Assembly (NCBI GenBank): GCA_964019165.1
Contig: OZ025268.1
Coordinates: 2,595,501-2,659,500 of the forward strand
Direction: 5' to 3'
Length of the DNA: 64,000 bases
From: Mastigias papua
Taxonomy: Eukaryota > Cnidaria > Scyphozoa > Rhizostomeae > Mastigiidae
A program made the position numbers and the translations under genes. The notes beneath the pieces were generated by a model. It was given only the letters and a program-made list of their open reading frames with translations. It did no database searches and was not told where the DNA came from. Shown here one piece after another: positions 13,430 to 26,640 of the stretch; position 1 is the stretch's first letter; every line of letters begins with the position of its first letter.

Positions 13430-14110
13430 AATGCAGGACAGTTCTTGCAAGAAGTATTCTTGAGAGGAGTTCCTTCAAAATATTTCGAAGAATTGCTTCA
13501 AAAGACTGTTCAAAGATGCGTTTCAATGCTATATTTCATAGACCCGTGTCAAATAAATGTTTCAAAACAGTGTTTCAAAGAGGTTTGGCAAGGAAATGTT
13601 CTAATGATGTATTTCAATGAACATTTCAGAAGTGCGTCATAGACGTCTTCTACAGACGTTTGTCAGAGAAATATTTCAAGAAAGTGTGCTAAAGAAGTTT
13701 TCAAAAAAGTGTTTCAAAGGCGCATGTCTAAGAAATGTTTTAAGTATTTCAATGAAGTGTGCTAGAAATGCTTTAGAGTTGTGCTTTAGAGAACTGCTTC
13801 AAATACGTGTCTCAACTAAATGCTCCAAAGACGTGCTTCAAAGACAGGTTTCAAGAAAGTCCTTCAAAGAAGTGAGTTACGGCAATGTTTCACTGGTCCG
13901 CTTCAATGAAGTGCGTTAAAGATTTGTTCTAAAGAACTGTTTTAAAGATTTCTATCATGTGTTCCAGAGAGATGTTTCAAGAAAGTATCTAAAAGTATGA
14001 AAGAAATGTTATAAACTTATGGCAGGACGATTTGTATCGAAGACGTGTTTGAGCTAAACGTTTCAAACACGTAGGTGGAGAAATATTTCAAAGAAGTGTT
14101 TTCACAGAAC
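13430..14110. repeat. highly degenerate minisatellite, unit near GTGTTTCAAAGAA
   Basis: About 680 bp composed of drifting copies of a roughly 14-16 bp unit (GTTTCAAAGAAGTG and variants such as GTTTCAAGAAAGTG). Because 30 bp is a multiple of three, short open frames through it encode a decaying VSxKCFKEV-like repeat, but these look like a by-product of the array rather than a gene. Confidence 0.7.
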
Positions 14111-15671
14111 TTTCCTATAGAACCTTGCTATAGGAAAACGCCAGTTCAGTCGCCAGATTCTTAACACTATCTAGATCAGTAATGGGACTAATTAAATCTC
14201 GAGTATCTTGTACCATAATAGCATTTTATCGTACAGCAGCCGCCCTATTTAAATGCCGGATTCAAAAGGTAGGATGTAAACAAACATCACCACTACATAA
14301 CTTTAGTAAAGAGTTCTATCGTGCTGCACACTGATTTCCCTTATTGCATTGTAACTAGGCTACGTGCTTATCATGTAGTAATTTAGCTCGTATGGTTTCA
14401 ACGGAGGGTTCCCTGCAAATCAGCCAGACTCAAGGGCAACCCTCTCAAAGACGTAAATTGAAATGAATGAAAAGGGCTTCGTAATAAATGCTGCGGGATT
14501 TATTTCAGGAAATAGCGCACTGCCTCTGGAAAAGGAGAAGATCAAATATGGTTCGTAAAATGCTACATATAGCCCAGGTTTTTTGTCAAAGGTAGGCAGA
14601 AGTCTCAGCATATAGCTACAGGTAAATGAATTATTTACAGAAACACGCAGAAAGCCGAAAAGCTCCTTTTCTAGGTACCATACGTAATAAATTAAATACC
14701 TGGCCTATGGCAATAATATAAAACCAATCGATGTGTTGGATAATGGAATCATGACCTCTTAGAAAACGTCATCTATGGCAGGGCATAATGGAAGTACTAG
14801 GACATCCTTGTAAAAGAGCAAAATCTCTTCCATGAAAATAATATGGCGACCAATCGAAAATTTAAACCCTACGGGGCAAATTAACTTGAAATCTTGATCA
14901 TATTTACGTGGGTGGAATGATGTATGTCTGTAACGATGTATGCACTATTCATTAAAACTCTAATATGAATATTAACTGCAAGGGTAAAAGTACATTTGTT
15001 CTAAAACACTTAGTGATAACGATTCCTTGAGATAAAATAACCTAATCATATGCCAGGATAATCCAAAGAAGGTTTTTTACGGGGCAGTAGTTACGAGAAT
15101 ACCGTACCTGTGAAGGCGCAAAGGGGAGGGCAAAGAGGATCGATAAAAGCGTATTGATTTTCTGTACATATGGCATACTTAAAGAAATCCATCTTTTCTC
15201 CTGTCTTATAACTTCTCAACAAACATGGTCACACATATTATGCTGGAAATAATCCTATAAAGAGATAAGAATTGAAAACCAATTCATTTACCTCTGAACA
15301 TGTCTGTGAATATCAGAAAGGAATCACCAAAGTGCTAACAAAACTTTGAAACTCGAACGCTGTATCTCTGAGAGTGCTTCCAATAATGGCCAAATAAAAT
15401 GATGCTGCCGACCTAACTCTGTTCATATGCTACGTACAATCTATTACACAAGTAGTACCCAGTTTCTGATTTATTATGATTCCAGTTTAGGTACTTAGTA
15501 AACTTACTACACTCACCATCAGCAGTAGCGGCACCACCTACCCAAAAGTGAAGGGAGGGGCAGAAGTAAAGAGCAACCGAACAATTTTCGGCTACGTCCT
15601 TGTCTTTACATGAAATTTAATTATTTTTACCGGTTTAGCGCGCTTTCATTCGTGACTGTCGGATGAACTTC

Positions 15672-16060
<389 letters not shown>

Positions 16061-16224
16061 AATAAACAACCGTTGCAAATTGACTTTGTTGCAAGACGTA
16101 TACGGATCATAATTTAAGACATGATATGCACAGAATGACCCATTTTCATAGCTAAATAAACCGAAAATCAAATCTATTATAAGGTTGTTACTAGCTTGAA
16201 AAGTTAGCAAAGAACAGCGAAACA

Positions 16225-16640
16225 AATATCCATACCCAAAATCTTTGTGTATTTATGATAGAGGTATATAAAACACTTAACAGTACCAATCCACCCTTCA
16301 CGCAGGAGTATTTTATAAGAAAAGACGTCAAATACAACTTTAGGACTAGAGATTTGTTACAAATTCCTGCTGCAAATAGCACTACGGTTGGCATTGATTC
16401 TATAAAATTTCGAGGTAGCCTTTTGTGGAACAGCATACCTGATTTAATTAAAAGAGCGTCATCAGCTGCTATATTCAAAAGCAACAGTAGAAATTGGAGT
16501 GGAGAGGAATGTATCTGTAAGATATGTAGATAATGGCTATTAACTTCATAATAGTTTTTGTTCTATCTTTAGATTGTAAATAGTTGGTTTGAATTATCTC
16601 GTATTTCTGTAATATAGAGCTAGCTAAAATATCAATAAAT
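16225..16640 (+). mobile_element. 5'-truncated LINE fragment, C-terminal reverse transcriptase region
   Basis: An open stretch beginning MIEVYKTLNSTNPPFTQEYF, with YNFRTRDLLQIP, FRGSLLWNSIPDLIK and a cysteine pair CICKIC just before the stop at 16531-16533. This is the conserved C-terminal tail found after the RT domain in Jockey/CR1-like non-LTR elements. An AT-rich 3' tail with AATAAATAAATGG follows. Nothing of the polymerase core remains, so it is a dead 5'-truncated copy. The same family occurs at 53230-54450 and, more decayed, at 19680-19915. Confidence 0.82.
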
Positions 16641-19600
16641 AAATGGACTATTTCTATTATTATCATTATTATCGCTATCTTCTGAATGACCTATCATCGA
16701 AATACCTTCACGTCAAGTTTGTGAACTTGTCTATAAGTTCCCTTGGAATCTTTGGACAATCTTGCGATTCGTTTATTCAGATGTGTAAGGATCTAACGAT
16801 TAACACACGGCACACTAACTTTATAATTACTAAATTAAATAGTGTAATAATTCGCACAACGTATTACATATTCTGCATGCGCAATAAACCCTGGACGGAC
16901 CTTCTTTCTTATTAACAGCTTTCTTTCCTCCGTTATGTTCTTCATATATATCTTATATGTCTCTTTATTGTTATAAACATAATTAGGCTAGCCAAGTACA
17001 AATTACCTATGATTAGAGAGATTTGCAGTTTTATACTTAGTATAGATGATTAACTTTTAAAAATTATTATATTTATTATTATTATTAGTATACTACACAC
17101 ATGTCTAATGGCTGATATAAGTTCTCGGCTTGAATATTTAGCATAAAAATATCTGGTCCAAGACAAAAAACCTGAAGTATGATGATTATCGAAAATATCA
17201 GCCCGAGCGTTAATTGAACAGTATTGAGTACAATAACCCTTCACCTAATAGCTCCTGTGATCAAGAATATACTAACTGCTATTAAGCAAATCCAATCAGA
17301 AACTAAGTCTTCTAATTTGTCCAATGTCATACTGGGTTCTATCGCCTTACATGTCACGTAAGTGGCTGTACACGGTCATTACGGGTGCTAATTGGCCATA
17401 CTTGGACAAAGAACAATATAGCATGATTGAGCAAATACTAAATCTTCGTATAATGCTTTGCAATTGCCCAATGCAGGTGTATAACTTCAGGGATGAGCAT
17501 GTGTTATGGGCATCCAACATGCGATGGCCTAAACACTTATCCAAACACGAGGCAACTTTATGCTGACTTTGAGAGCCATTAAGAAACAATCACCACACAA
17601 AAACTCAATCAGCATGCAAGTTAATCAACGAACAAATATGTCTGAGGAAATGATACAGGATAGAAAAGGTTTCGAACTTACTCTACGCACTGGCAGATCC
17701 TTTCCAAACGCTTGTGTGATGGCCATATCTATGTGTCGTATATAGAGATTAACATCGACATCGACAGAATCATAGCCATTCCTCGATTAGCATAGGTAGT
17801 CATTTGTCGGCAAATATATTTAAATGCATACAACATCTGCTAGATCAGCCAACGCAGGAAACATAATCGTCAACGTATAACTCAACGAAGAAGGTTGCCA
17901 CATTGAGCGCTTAAATACTAAATAACTGCTATTAGAAACAGTTGAATCTTTGCGGGCTTACACATGTTTAATCGTTGTTATAGCCTGCTGAAATCAAAAT
18001 ACGATGTTCTTGCTGCACGCATGTATTATGCAAGTGTGCTCAAGAAACCATTTCTCTACAATATTGAACAAATTTAATAAATATCTGCCCGCTATAATCA
18101 GAAAATATAATCTGTGTTTTTGTGCATCGATGGCTTGTCTCCAAACGAAATAAGTCTCCTCTACCTTCGCTCCGTGAATTTTCTATAGCGATCACTGTTA
18201 TCTCCATCGAACAATCGCAACCAGAAATCGCAGGTGCAACTATACATGTTATGCATTTAGTTATCAAATCTACTTTGACGTAAATCGATAGGAATATTAA
18301 AAATCTGATTGTCATACGCGATGAAAAAGACACACTATCTAAGCTTTTCGCCGAGTAGCTGCCAAACGTACGTAAGATAGCTAGCTGAGCTCACGATGGA
18401 CCAGATGTACTATTGTGGACAGAGCTTTAATTCATGCGTAGAAATTCGCGTAATTACATATCCATTCAAATATGTGATAATATAATGTAATAACAAATAA
18501 GTAAAGGTGAAATACAATGACCCGTACATCACATTCTAAAAGCGTGGATCAGCAATAAAAATAGAACAGGTCGGTTTGAGATTAACTAAATAGCTACTTT
18601 GCAGTTTATACTAAGGTTGGAAACGCTGCGCTTGAACATTGCAAGAAAGTAATTTAGCAGCCCAGTATGGTACACTGATTTTATAAGTTGACATTAGCAG
18701 ATAAAAATTTGCTAGCTAAAGTATTGCTAGTAAATACAGTTGTATGTCAAATTCAATTCACAATCGGCAGGCAAAGAATGTCCAATTGTTAGGGCAGAGC
18801 AGCCAAGGACCACCTGCTTTCACAACTCCCCTAATCACAAACTCCGTCCGATATATGAGACCCTCTGCTTTGTCGGAATTTTTGTACCACAGATACAACT
18901 TTCGAGAAGCGATAAGTAGGGAAAATTATCCAAAAATGATTGTCTCTAGCATCCTAAAAATCTATCTGCCATTGAACCCCAGCAACTTACTTGCTTTTTG
19001 ACTTACCCACACTTGTTTCAGAATATAGCTACTTATCTAGACAGCAAGCAACGATACAAATAACGCTTGCGCTTGACATTGAATCATTCTGTGTGTAATT
19101 CATTTACCTTGTGGACACTTTCCCGCTTTCTCTATCTGAGATTACTTCATTTTAGTTAGTAGCATGCGCAGGGCCTGACCGCCTGATCATGATACTGCTA
19201 AGGGATGTGAAATAAAAATTTGTCGACGGCATGGGTGTGGCATCAAAAAACTAGGTGCAGTTTCTGATAGCACAGCCGAAACTTTTCAATACTCTCCTAA
19301 TAGTGTCGACAGCATGTTAGCTTCCCTGAATCCTAAAACTTGTCCTGTTTCAAATCCAACATCAACAAATATGATCTTATCTCCATATCTACTGAACTTT
19401 TTTTCTTTCTTTGACGGGGCATTGTTAACGGTTCCATGGCCTTTCCCTGACATTACTTAATAACAAGAAAAAGTTTCGTATATGTGATATCTCTGAAAGT
19501 TGCAATATGTGCCAACGAGCCGCAATATTTAGGGACAAATCAGGGTTTGCCGACAAAAAGGCAAGTTTAGCATGTTTCCATTTGTATTAATTATTAATAA

Positions 19601-19679
19601 TTACTACCGTTCTACGAATATCCATTCAATAGAACAACAACTAACTAACAATATCTACAACTAATGGTAAAAAATAAAC

Positions 19680-19915
19680 ATTATTAAAATAAGAGCCTGT
19701 CAAGACCCCAACGCAAGCAAGCTGGAATCCCATTCCAGAGCTTGAGACCATTATACTTAAAGCTTGTACTTCTATGGTCTAGATTCAGCCTAGGGAATTG
19801 GAGACAGATTTCACCTCTTGCGTGTCATACTTGCTTATCGAAGATCTGTCGATAAATCTATCGCAAAGGCTCTCGGGACATATTTTGCTAAGTATCTTAT
19901 ACATACGCTACTCTC
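19680..19915 (-). mobile_element. decayed LINE fragment, C-terminal RT region
   Basis: Reading the minus strand with a frameshift gives YKILSKICPESLCDRFIDR and then PRLNLDHRSTSFKYNGLKLW, NGIPACLR. This is the tail motif (x-x-F-x-x-x-LxLWNxIP) seen in the two other LINE remnants of this window. No intact frame remains. Confidence 0.7.
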
Positions 19916-20114
19916 TCACCCCCTCTTCGCGACCGGCCTAAGCATGTAACTGCACGTTCTCAAATCCTAAAATCAGTTCAAAAATCATCAGTAGTCGAGA
20001 GAAATAGGTAAATCACTTACACCTATGTCACTTTCGGACGTGCCAAAGTTGAGATTCATAAAAGTAATTGACAGGTACCTCTAGCAGCTAACAGCTGGCA
20101 AAAAGCTGGAATCA

Positions 20115-20150
20115 CTTTTTTGGTGGTGGTGGTGGTGGGGGGGGGGGCTG
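20115..20150. repeat. (GGT)n / poly-G tract
   Basis: GGTGGTGGTGGT followed by a run of about ten G, a simple purine/T-rich low-complexity tract. Confidence 0.9.
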
Positions 20151-20786
20151 AGTCTACCTTACCTAAACCATCTTTAAACAATAATACAACAATCATGAGA
20201 GCTTCTAAATCTATTCTATGAACAATCTTAAAAGGTTGGATTACCTCCAAATCTGCATCAGCCTATAAACATATAAGAAGAGTGTTCAAAATGGGCCTTA
20301 TCAATGTTTGACCTTTGGCTCACGTTACAAAAACTCAGTTTCAATAGTGCTACTTAAACTTCCCAATAAAAAGAGGAAATAGATGGGGAATATGCTGCCA
20401 CATTTGCCTCTGCAGAGCAATTAGGTCAAAAGGCTTTCAAATGACTCTCAAAAGCACTTAAAGTATTTGAAAAAAGACTCTAGAACCATTTCTTTGTACG
20501 CAAGGTAGAAAGCAAATTGCCTCACCTTTAATACATAATTATTCCTTTCGTTGGCACATGACATTTGAACAAAAAGCACTTGAATGGAAGTTAAGAATTC
20601 ATGGAACCAGTTCAAAGATAATCCTGCAGGCTAAGCTATACTTCAAAGGAAGCAAATAACCATTCGGAGACACAAAGTCAAAGGAAAGTGCTAGATGCAA
20701 AGCTCCCACCTCTGTGGATAGATACCATCAGAATGGGGTTGCACTGCAGTCAAGAGGCTCATGGTAACATAGGATTCGCTATCTAA

Positions 20787-20845
20787 TAAACGAGGCCTTT
20801 CCATCTTATAAACGAGGCCTTTCCATCTTATAAACGAGGCCTTTC
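20787..20845. repeat. 22-bp tandem repeat, about 2.7 copies
   Basis: The unit TAAACGAGGCCTTTCCATCT plus TA is repeated, with the last copy breaking off after GGCCTTTC. Confidence 0.93.
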
Positions 20846-21540
20846 GTCCGTGCCTGGCAGAAGTTTGCATGTTACCAGCTATAATAACTGACCCGAAGCA
20901 GCTGTTCTATAGCGGCACGAAACCCGGAGGGAGGTACCTTAAGGGAAAAGCACAGATAATCTCTCTTTAAGGTAACAACGCTATTGATAGTAAAAAGAGC
21001 CAGCAAGTACAAAAGGAATTGTTTTGAGTACTAATGAGGTCAGATGATTAGTATCGAAACTGTGCAATATTCTGCTCATACCGACCACAAATATGCGTAT
21101 TTCCACGAAATTTTCTTACGAAGACAGTGATCGATACAGCTGTTAGAATGGCGTCCATTGCGTAAACATGATAGATAACGTCAAAAGCAAAGGCCAATTG
21201 GGTATCACGATATCAAGATTTGATAGACTACACTTTGTTTTATAAGAACCAGCCAAACGTTTTGAATGACATAGTATCATAATCTTTTAATCTCCTCTGC
21301 CGATATAATCCTTTTGCTTAACTGTTGTATTTAAATTCTCGTTGAGGTACTCTTCTGGTTGGACATCCAAGTGATCAATGTGGCACAAATTGCGCACAAA
21401 CCATCAATTCAATTTAGCTTTCAACCAGGAGGGGCATCTTAAAGGCCAGGGGGTAGTCATGATATTTTGCACCCCTGGTATTGTCCTTGTAGTATTGTAA
21501 AGTAGCTTGTCAAGTGGTAACTTGTTAATGTAATTTCTTA

Positions 21541-21953
21541 TATGTATAGAAAAAAAGCAGAGGTTGAGGCTGGCTGTTCTTAAATTTTCCAAAATTTTGA
21601 GGCTGAATTGTTCTTAATCAGTTCGTAATTATTGGGGTATAGGCAATTTAGACATTAGACAATCTGTAAAATAACAGTGGATGTTTATGAAACAGGTATT
21701 ATTTTTAATAACATTAGCAGAAGATGAAAGATATACGTTCTCACAGATGTATAATCCTTGCCAAAAGTCTTGATACACTTACTGCTTTCTACACACTGAT
21801 GTTTATGGTGTTTCAATGACTTTCGGCAAACGTTGTAGAGCTTAAAAAGTTTTATATCAGTTTCAAATCATTTTACGACAGTGCTTGAAGCCTCAGCTTG
21901 TTCTTAATTTGTTCTCAATTTCCCATCAATTTTGAGACTCATGTTCTTATAAA
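21541..21953 (-). repeat. 0.4-kb interspersed repeat family P, copy 1
   Basis: Shares nearly its whole length with copies at 31685-32121 and 60728-61140, in opposite orientation to both. Characteristic blocks are AAGACTTTTGGCAAGGATTA, AGAACGTATATCTTTCATCT and, near the ends, TTAAGAACA boxes beside GCCTCAA. Ends resemble TTTTATAAGAACA. It looks like a non-autonomous element, but I could not fix its exact ends or a target duplication. It has no coding potential. Confidence 0.75.
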
Positions 21954-23784
21954 ATTATAAAAAGTGTAAATATCGTAAGACATGATATTTTTGAGAATAG
22001 TCTAAGATAACTGAATTTCTTTAATCTACTGCTTTTACATCCTTGCGCGAGTCACTACGGAAATTTCTAAGTTTTAAATTATTGTAGCAAAGCTCAAGAT
22101 AGCATAACAGTCACCATGACAAAATAAAATGATAATATTATGAAAAAAGATGAAGAAGATGAGATAAAAACGTGCGAAAATGTGGTAGTATTCAAAAGAA
22201 AATAGCAGTCTAGAAAGGGGAACACTGTTGTTGTAGGTTATGTTGATAAAGAGTTGTTTTATATATTTCTTCTTTCTACCGCATTAATATTATAGTTGTA
22301 AATATTATAGTTGCAATTGGGTCTAGATAGTTGCTTCTGCTTATGCCATTGTAACTATATATGCATATATTACCGACTTTAAAGAATGTTTCAAATTAAA
22401 AAAAATGAAATAAGGAAGTGCAAAGAAATGCTAGTCGGCCTAAAAGCTCACTAAACAGCGAAACATTCCGTTTCCTTCTGAAATGGTTTAAATCCTATTG
22501 CTTAGCTTTCAATCTTCAACATAACCCGGTAAACAAATCTGTTCATGAGCAAGCAGAACGTGTCCTGTAGCCTACACAACTCTATTCAATCAACTTTCGA
22601 GAACTATGTCAAGACTGGTCACGATATATGGCTTGTTCTTAACGCTAAGCACTTTCCCTCTATCCTTTAGTCGGAAAAATTATGCTTGGACTAATGAAAC
22701 AAACATACTTACGATCTCAAAATACTAAGTTACCGATGGTTGCACTGATTCTGAGAAACGCAGCAAGCAGCGACAAGAGATGTGACTGCTTTGGAAACAC
22801 ACGAATAACAAGAAATGAGTTCAATATCTAACCTTCTATAAGGAAAACTACCAGAGCATTGTGCAGCAAAACCCTAATCCTCCCCAAAACAAAAGGACAT
22901 AGCAGCAAACTCAAGCTAAAAGATTCTAGGTAAGACAAAGAAATATAGACAAAGAGGTAAATGAAGTGTAGGATCCGAGGGAAGAAACTTCTTGTTCACC
23001 CATTCTGTGTGAGTTGAAAGGAAACGCAGTGACTACACAACTGGACTGGCAGAATCAATTGCAAGCCTAAATTTAGATACAAAAAACCTAAGTAGTTTAT
23101 TGATGGACTAGAGCAAAACCCTCATTGGAATCTAAACACAGCATAACCGGTTATAGAAATCTTGAATTCCAGGACAAAAGAAGACGATCAAACAGCGTAA
23201 ACATTAGATCATAACAACAGCAAAATTCCTCTTCAATTTTGCGCTATTTGTATTTTGGAAAATAGGAAGATAACCAAAACCGTCACAAAACTGTTGAAGG
23301 CATGTTATTTATGCTTAGAAGTCTATTCAACCTAAAGAAAAATAAAAGATAAAAATAGCTCACAGATCAATTGATCACTTGATCTAATGACCAAACACAA
23401 AATGATGGTATAAATTCAAGAGTATTCTAAACAAACTGAACTCATCAGAATATGAAAGTAGCCAACTTCTCTTTACAGATTAGAGTTCTTCTGATAAATT
23501 TACAATCAAATATCTTGGTAATTTGAAAATCTATAATGTTGGAAGAGAATGTTGACTTACACAATCGTAGTATAATTTGCAACTAAAGACTACAATTAGG
23601 TATTTTCAACAACACGCGTGGTAAATGACACGCTCAATTATAAGAACCAACTACCATCTGGGAGAGAAGTTCATTGTCGTAAAAAAAGTCTGCAGTATAT
23701 TAGTGATTATGGTATTATTGTTCGCACAATGTAAACAGGTTGGTGCCTGACTCTAAATTCCAGCTATGTAATCAGCACAACTGT

Positions 23785-23883
23785 TTCATCATCATTATCA
23801 TTATCATCATTATCATCATTAGCATAATTATCATCATTATCATTATTATCATCAATATCATCATTATCATCATTATCATCATT

Positions 23884-23933
<50 letters not shown>

Positions 23934-23985
23934 TATCATCATTATCATTATCATCATCATCAACCATCATCAGTATTATTATCAT
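23785..23985. repeat. (ATC/ATT)n trinucleotide array
   Basis: About 200 bp of TCATCATTATCA-type trinucleotides, including a pure ATC stretch. Open frames through it (runs of Ile, Asp or Met) are artefacts of the repeat. Confidence 0.97.
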
Positions 23986-25521
23986 CAAACAAATTATTAA
24001 CATAGCTACAACTATCATGAATATTGTCATCATTTTCACTCAAGAACTTATGGCGCTCATATAACTCAACTTAGAATATGTGTCATTCCACATTTTCAAA
24101 CAGCTTGCACTCAGGCTTGCAGACATTAACGCCTCTGAAATAAGCAAGGATTGCGACTGATACAGTTGCTGAATAATGATCACAGGATGGGTAAGCTCAA
24201 CATCAGCCCATCATTGAATCAATCGTCATCAATCACGTCTCGGGAGGATTCATATTTTATCAACAGATATATTCATAATTTTGTCGTTTTTTTCATTCAA
24301 GCACGATACAACAGAAACAATCTGAGATGCGATCTGGTCTACTTACCAATTAGGACAAATAGTTCATCAATATTCTCAAATGCCACTGTTTTAAAAAGGA
24401 CTTAACCAAACAAAGATATACAAGCTTCATTGATGACCCCTGCAACTATTGCGCATGCACCTACGTAGCCAAAGTAGGAGATGTGTGGGGTATTACACCC
24501 CATTTTTGCAGAAACCGTCGTCAATTTTTTGCTGGTCGGTAAATGTTGGCATAATGATCATCGCTTGTTGATAATCATGGCCTATCCCCACTCAAATGTC
24601 ATTTAGCAGGCCACTGTCCTCAATGCCGCCGTTCCACTACACTGAGTTCTTGTGAACAAAAACAGTGGATAAAAACTTTAATACAGCCTACAGTCTTTAA
24701 ATACGGCCTTATTTTATTAAATAATTGGATACTCATTATATGTTTTGTGCGCATAAGTTCTTGTTTACCCAATTTGATTGGATTTTGCGATGAAGCTTGT
24801 TCTCACGTTTCTCATTGTAATTCTGAGGCTAGTATGGAAAGCAACCAGCTTTTCGGGACCCAGACTTATTTAGAGGGGGTACAGTATAAATGTAAATGTT
24901 TCTGGCAGTTCCGGCAGTTCCGTTACAATAACCTAAAGGGTTGCATCAGACAAAATTAGAAAGAAAACAAAGAAACAATATATATAATAATGCGAATATT
25001 TAGAAACACTACAGGAAGACCATTTCAGCATTAATATCCTGTTATCAGCTACGGGTCCTGTGCTTCTAAGTTTTACACACAAAAAATGAACAAAAGTAAA
25101 AAGTAACATAAAATAACAGTGCTTTTAAAATGCACGAACATTTCTTGATTACGTTTGCTATGCAATAAAGAATATTCAATCACTGATCAGAAAAACGTCC
25201 ATACCATACGTAAATAACTCACAAGAAGACACCCTCTATCTCGAACCTAAATTTTCAATAACCTTCATGAAAGGTGTCCTGTTACAAATTCACCTACTTC
25301 CTTTTTTGCTCGCCAATAGCAGTGCTGAGAAAAAGTGGTTTCAGGGGGTCACTGATCCGGAAGCCTATGACCCTAATAGCAAGACAGTACCCCTCTAGCG
25401 TGCCTTGAAACATGTGCTACGCCCTGATCGGCACCCAAAGACCTTCTCATTGGCCCTGGTCATTAGAGAAGCAATGGGCACCGCAAGAACAACCACTCCC
25501 CATATGAAGACAGCTGACAAC

Positions 25522-25583
25522 TAAAATGAACGCAAAATCATTCATACCTGGATAAAATGAACGCAAAATCATTCATACCTGGA
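25522..25583. repeat. 31-bp perfect tandem duplication spanning a splice donor
   Basis: Positions 25522-25552 and 25553-25583 are identical. The unit contains the last exon bases and donor (minus strand CCAG/GTATGAAT), so two identical donors exist, at 25578 and 25547. Use of the second would add 31 nt and an immediate TGA in frame. Confidence 0.92.
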
Positions 25584-26111
25584 CAACTTTTTGACCTGGA
25601 TTGATGCTTGCTTGTCTCAGTGGTGGCACAGATGGGAAAACACTCTCGAAAATACTGTCTTGACTAATTTTTCTCCCATTTGATTGGCCTTTAGATTTGC
25701 CGAACGCTCCTTGGCAGTTTCCACTACTAACCATATCTCCATCTGAACTTGATATTTTACGGGTATTAGCAGTAATGCTGAGATTCGTGGGAGACAGTGA
25801 TCTGGCCTCATTGCCTTCCAGATTCTGAGCAAAGCCTTCTATATGAGAGGCAGACATTGATATCTTTCGACGCAAGTTCGAGCCATTGCCATTTGACTTT
25901 TGTTGCGGAACACGCTGCTCAGGAGGAGTAGGGCACGTGAACCTTAACACCGGCGACTTTCTCAAATTACCATTTAGTGGCCTAGCCTCACCCATTAGTG
26001 AATCCGAAACGTTTTCCATCAGAGCTATCTCTTCTTGCTTCTTATCCATCTTTAATCTCTTCTTCTGTTTCTTTCGCTCTTTCTGCTTCTTTCTTCTTTG
26101 GTGGTTATTTT
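25579..26111 (-). CDS. erg (KCNH2/6/7-like): ERG channel exon: PAS-to-S1 cytoplasmic linker
   Basis: Encodes about 178 residues with no membrane segment, the disordered region between PAS and S1. It opens with a very basic stretch (QRRKKQKERKKQKKRLK), then is rich in S, N, P and G. Three copies of the motif RKIS occur (LRRKISMS, NTRKISSS, NGRKISQD), each fitting basophilic kinase consensus R-x-x-S. It ends in GQKVVQ, matching the hERG sequence VTQ just before VLSLGADVLPEYK. The acceptor is TATTGTTAG at 26120-26112. The donor at 25578 is CCAG/GTATGAAT. Phase is 1 in, 0 out. The donor and 31 bp around it are tandemly duplicated, so a second identical donor sits at 25547. Linker sequence is poorly conserved across animals, so assignment rests on phase, the end motif and order. 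Confidence 0.88.
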
Positions 26112-26532
26112 CTAACAATATATAAAGTCAAAATTTCTTAATAAAAGTATGCTACAGATAAATTTGGCAAAAGCGAAAATTGATTTAATAGGGCAAGTCT
26201 CCATTGGTTCGTAAAAACTCTCAACAATTCATTCATTCTAGTGAGACTGAGTCATCTAATCATATCCATTACTTCACAAAATTGCAATTCGAATGAGAAT
26301 TTCAACAGCTTTTTTAGTCAATTCATAGTAAAGATAACAGTATCTTCATCACAGTTCCTATGTTTCAACTCCAGTCTGAATAACGGGTGACAATAATCAT
26401 GCTATACCGCATGGTTGCCTTTGCAAAAACATTGATCAACTGAACATAGCACAACAAATCTGATTTTATCTTATCTTACTTCGTCTTTCTTTCAACTCAT
26501 TTCAAAGCGCTTTGCCACACGTTTGTTGTTCA

Positions 26533-26640
26533 TAAGAAACCCAGCAAAAGGCCTATTTCTAAAATTTCTTTATTTTTGGACCTCTTTTGATGAAACTTTA
26601 GTACTAAAAGTTCTTTAATAGTTCCTCAATTTTAAGTGGA
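26533..26640 (+). repeat. interspersed repeat pair Q, copy 1
   Basis: About 108 bp that recurs at 33722-33828 in the same orientation. Shared blocks include CTTTAGTACTAA and GTTC(C/A)TCAATTTTAA. Class not determined. Confidence 0.65.

Noticed and set aside
23740..24039. Frames encoding poly-Ile, poly-Asp and poly-Met
   Set aside because: Trinucleotide ATC/ATT array, not a gene.
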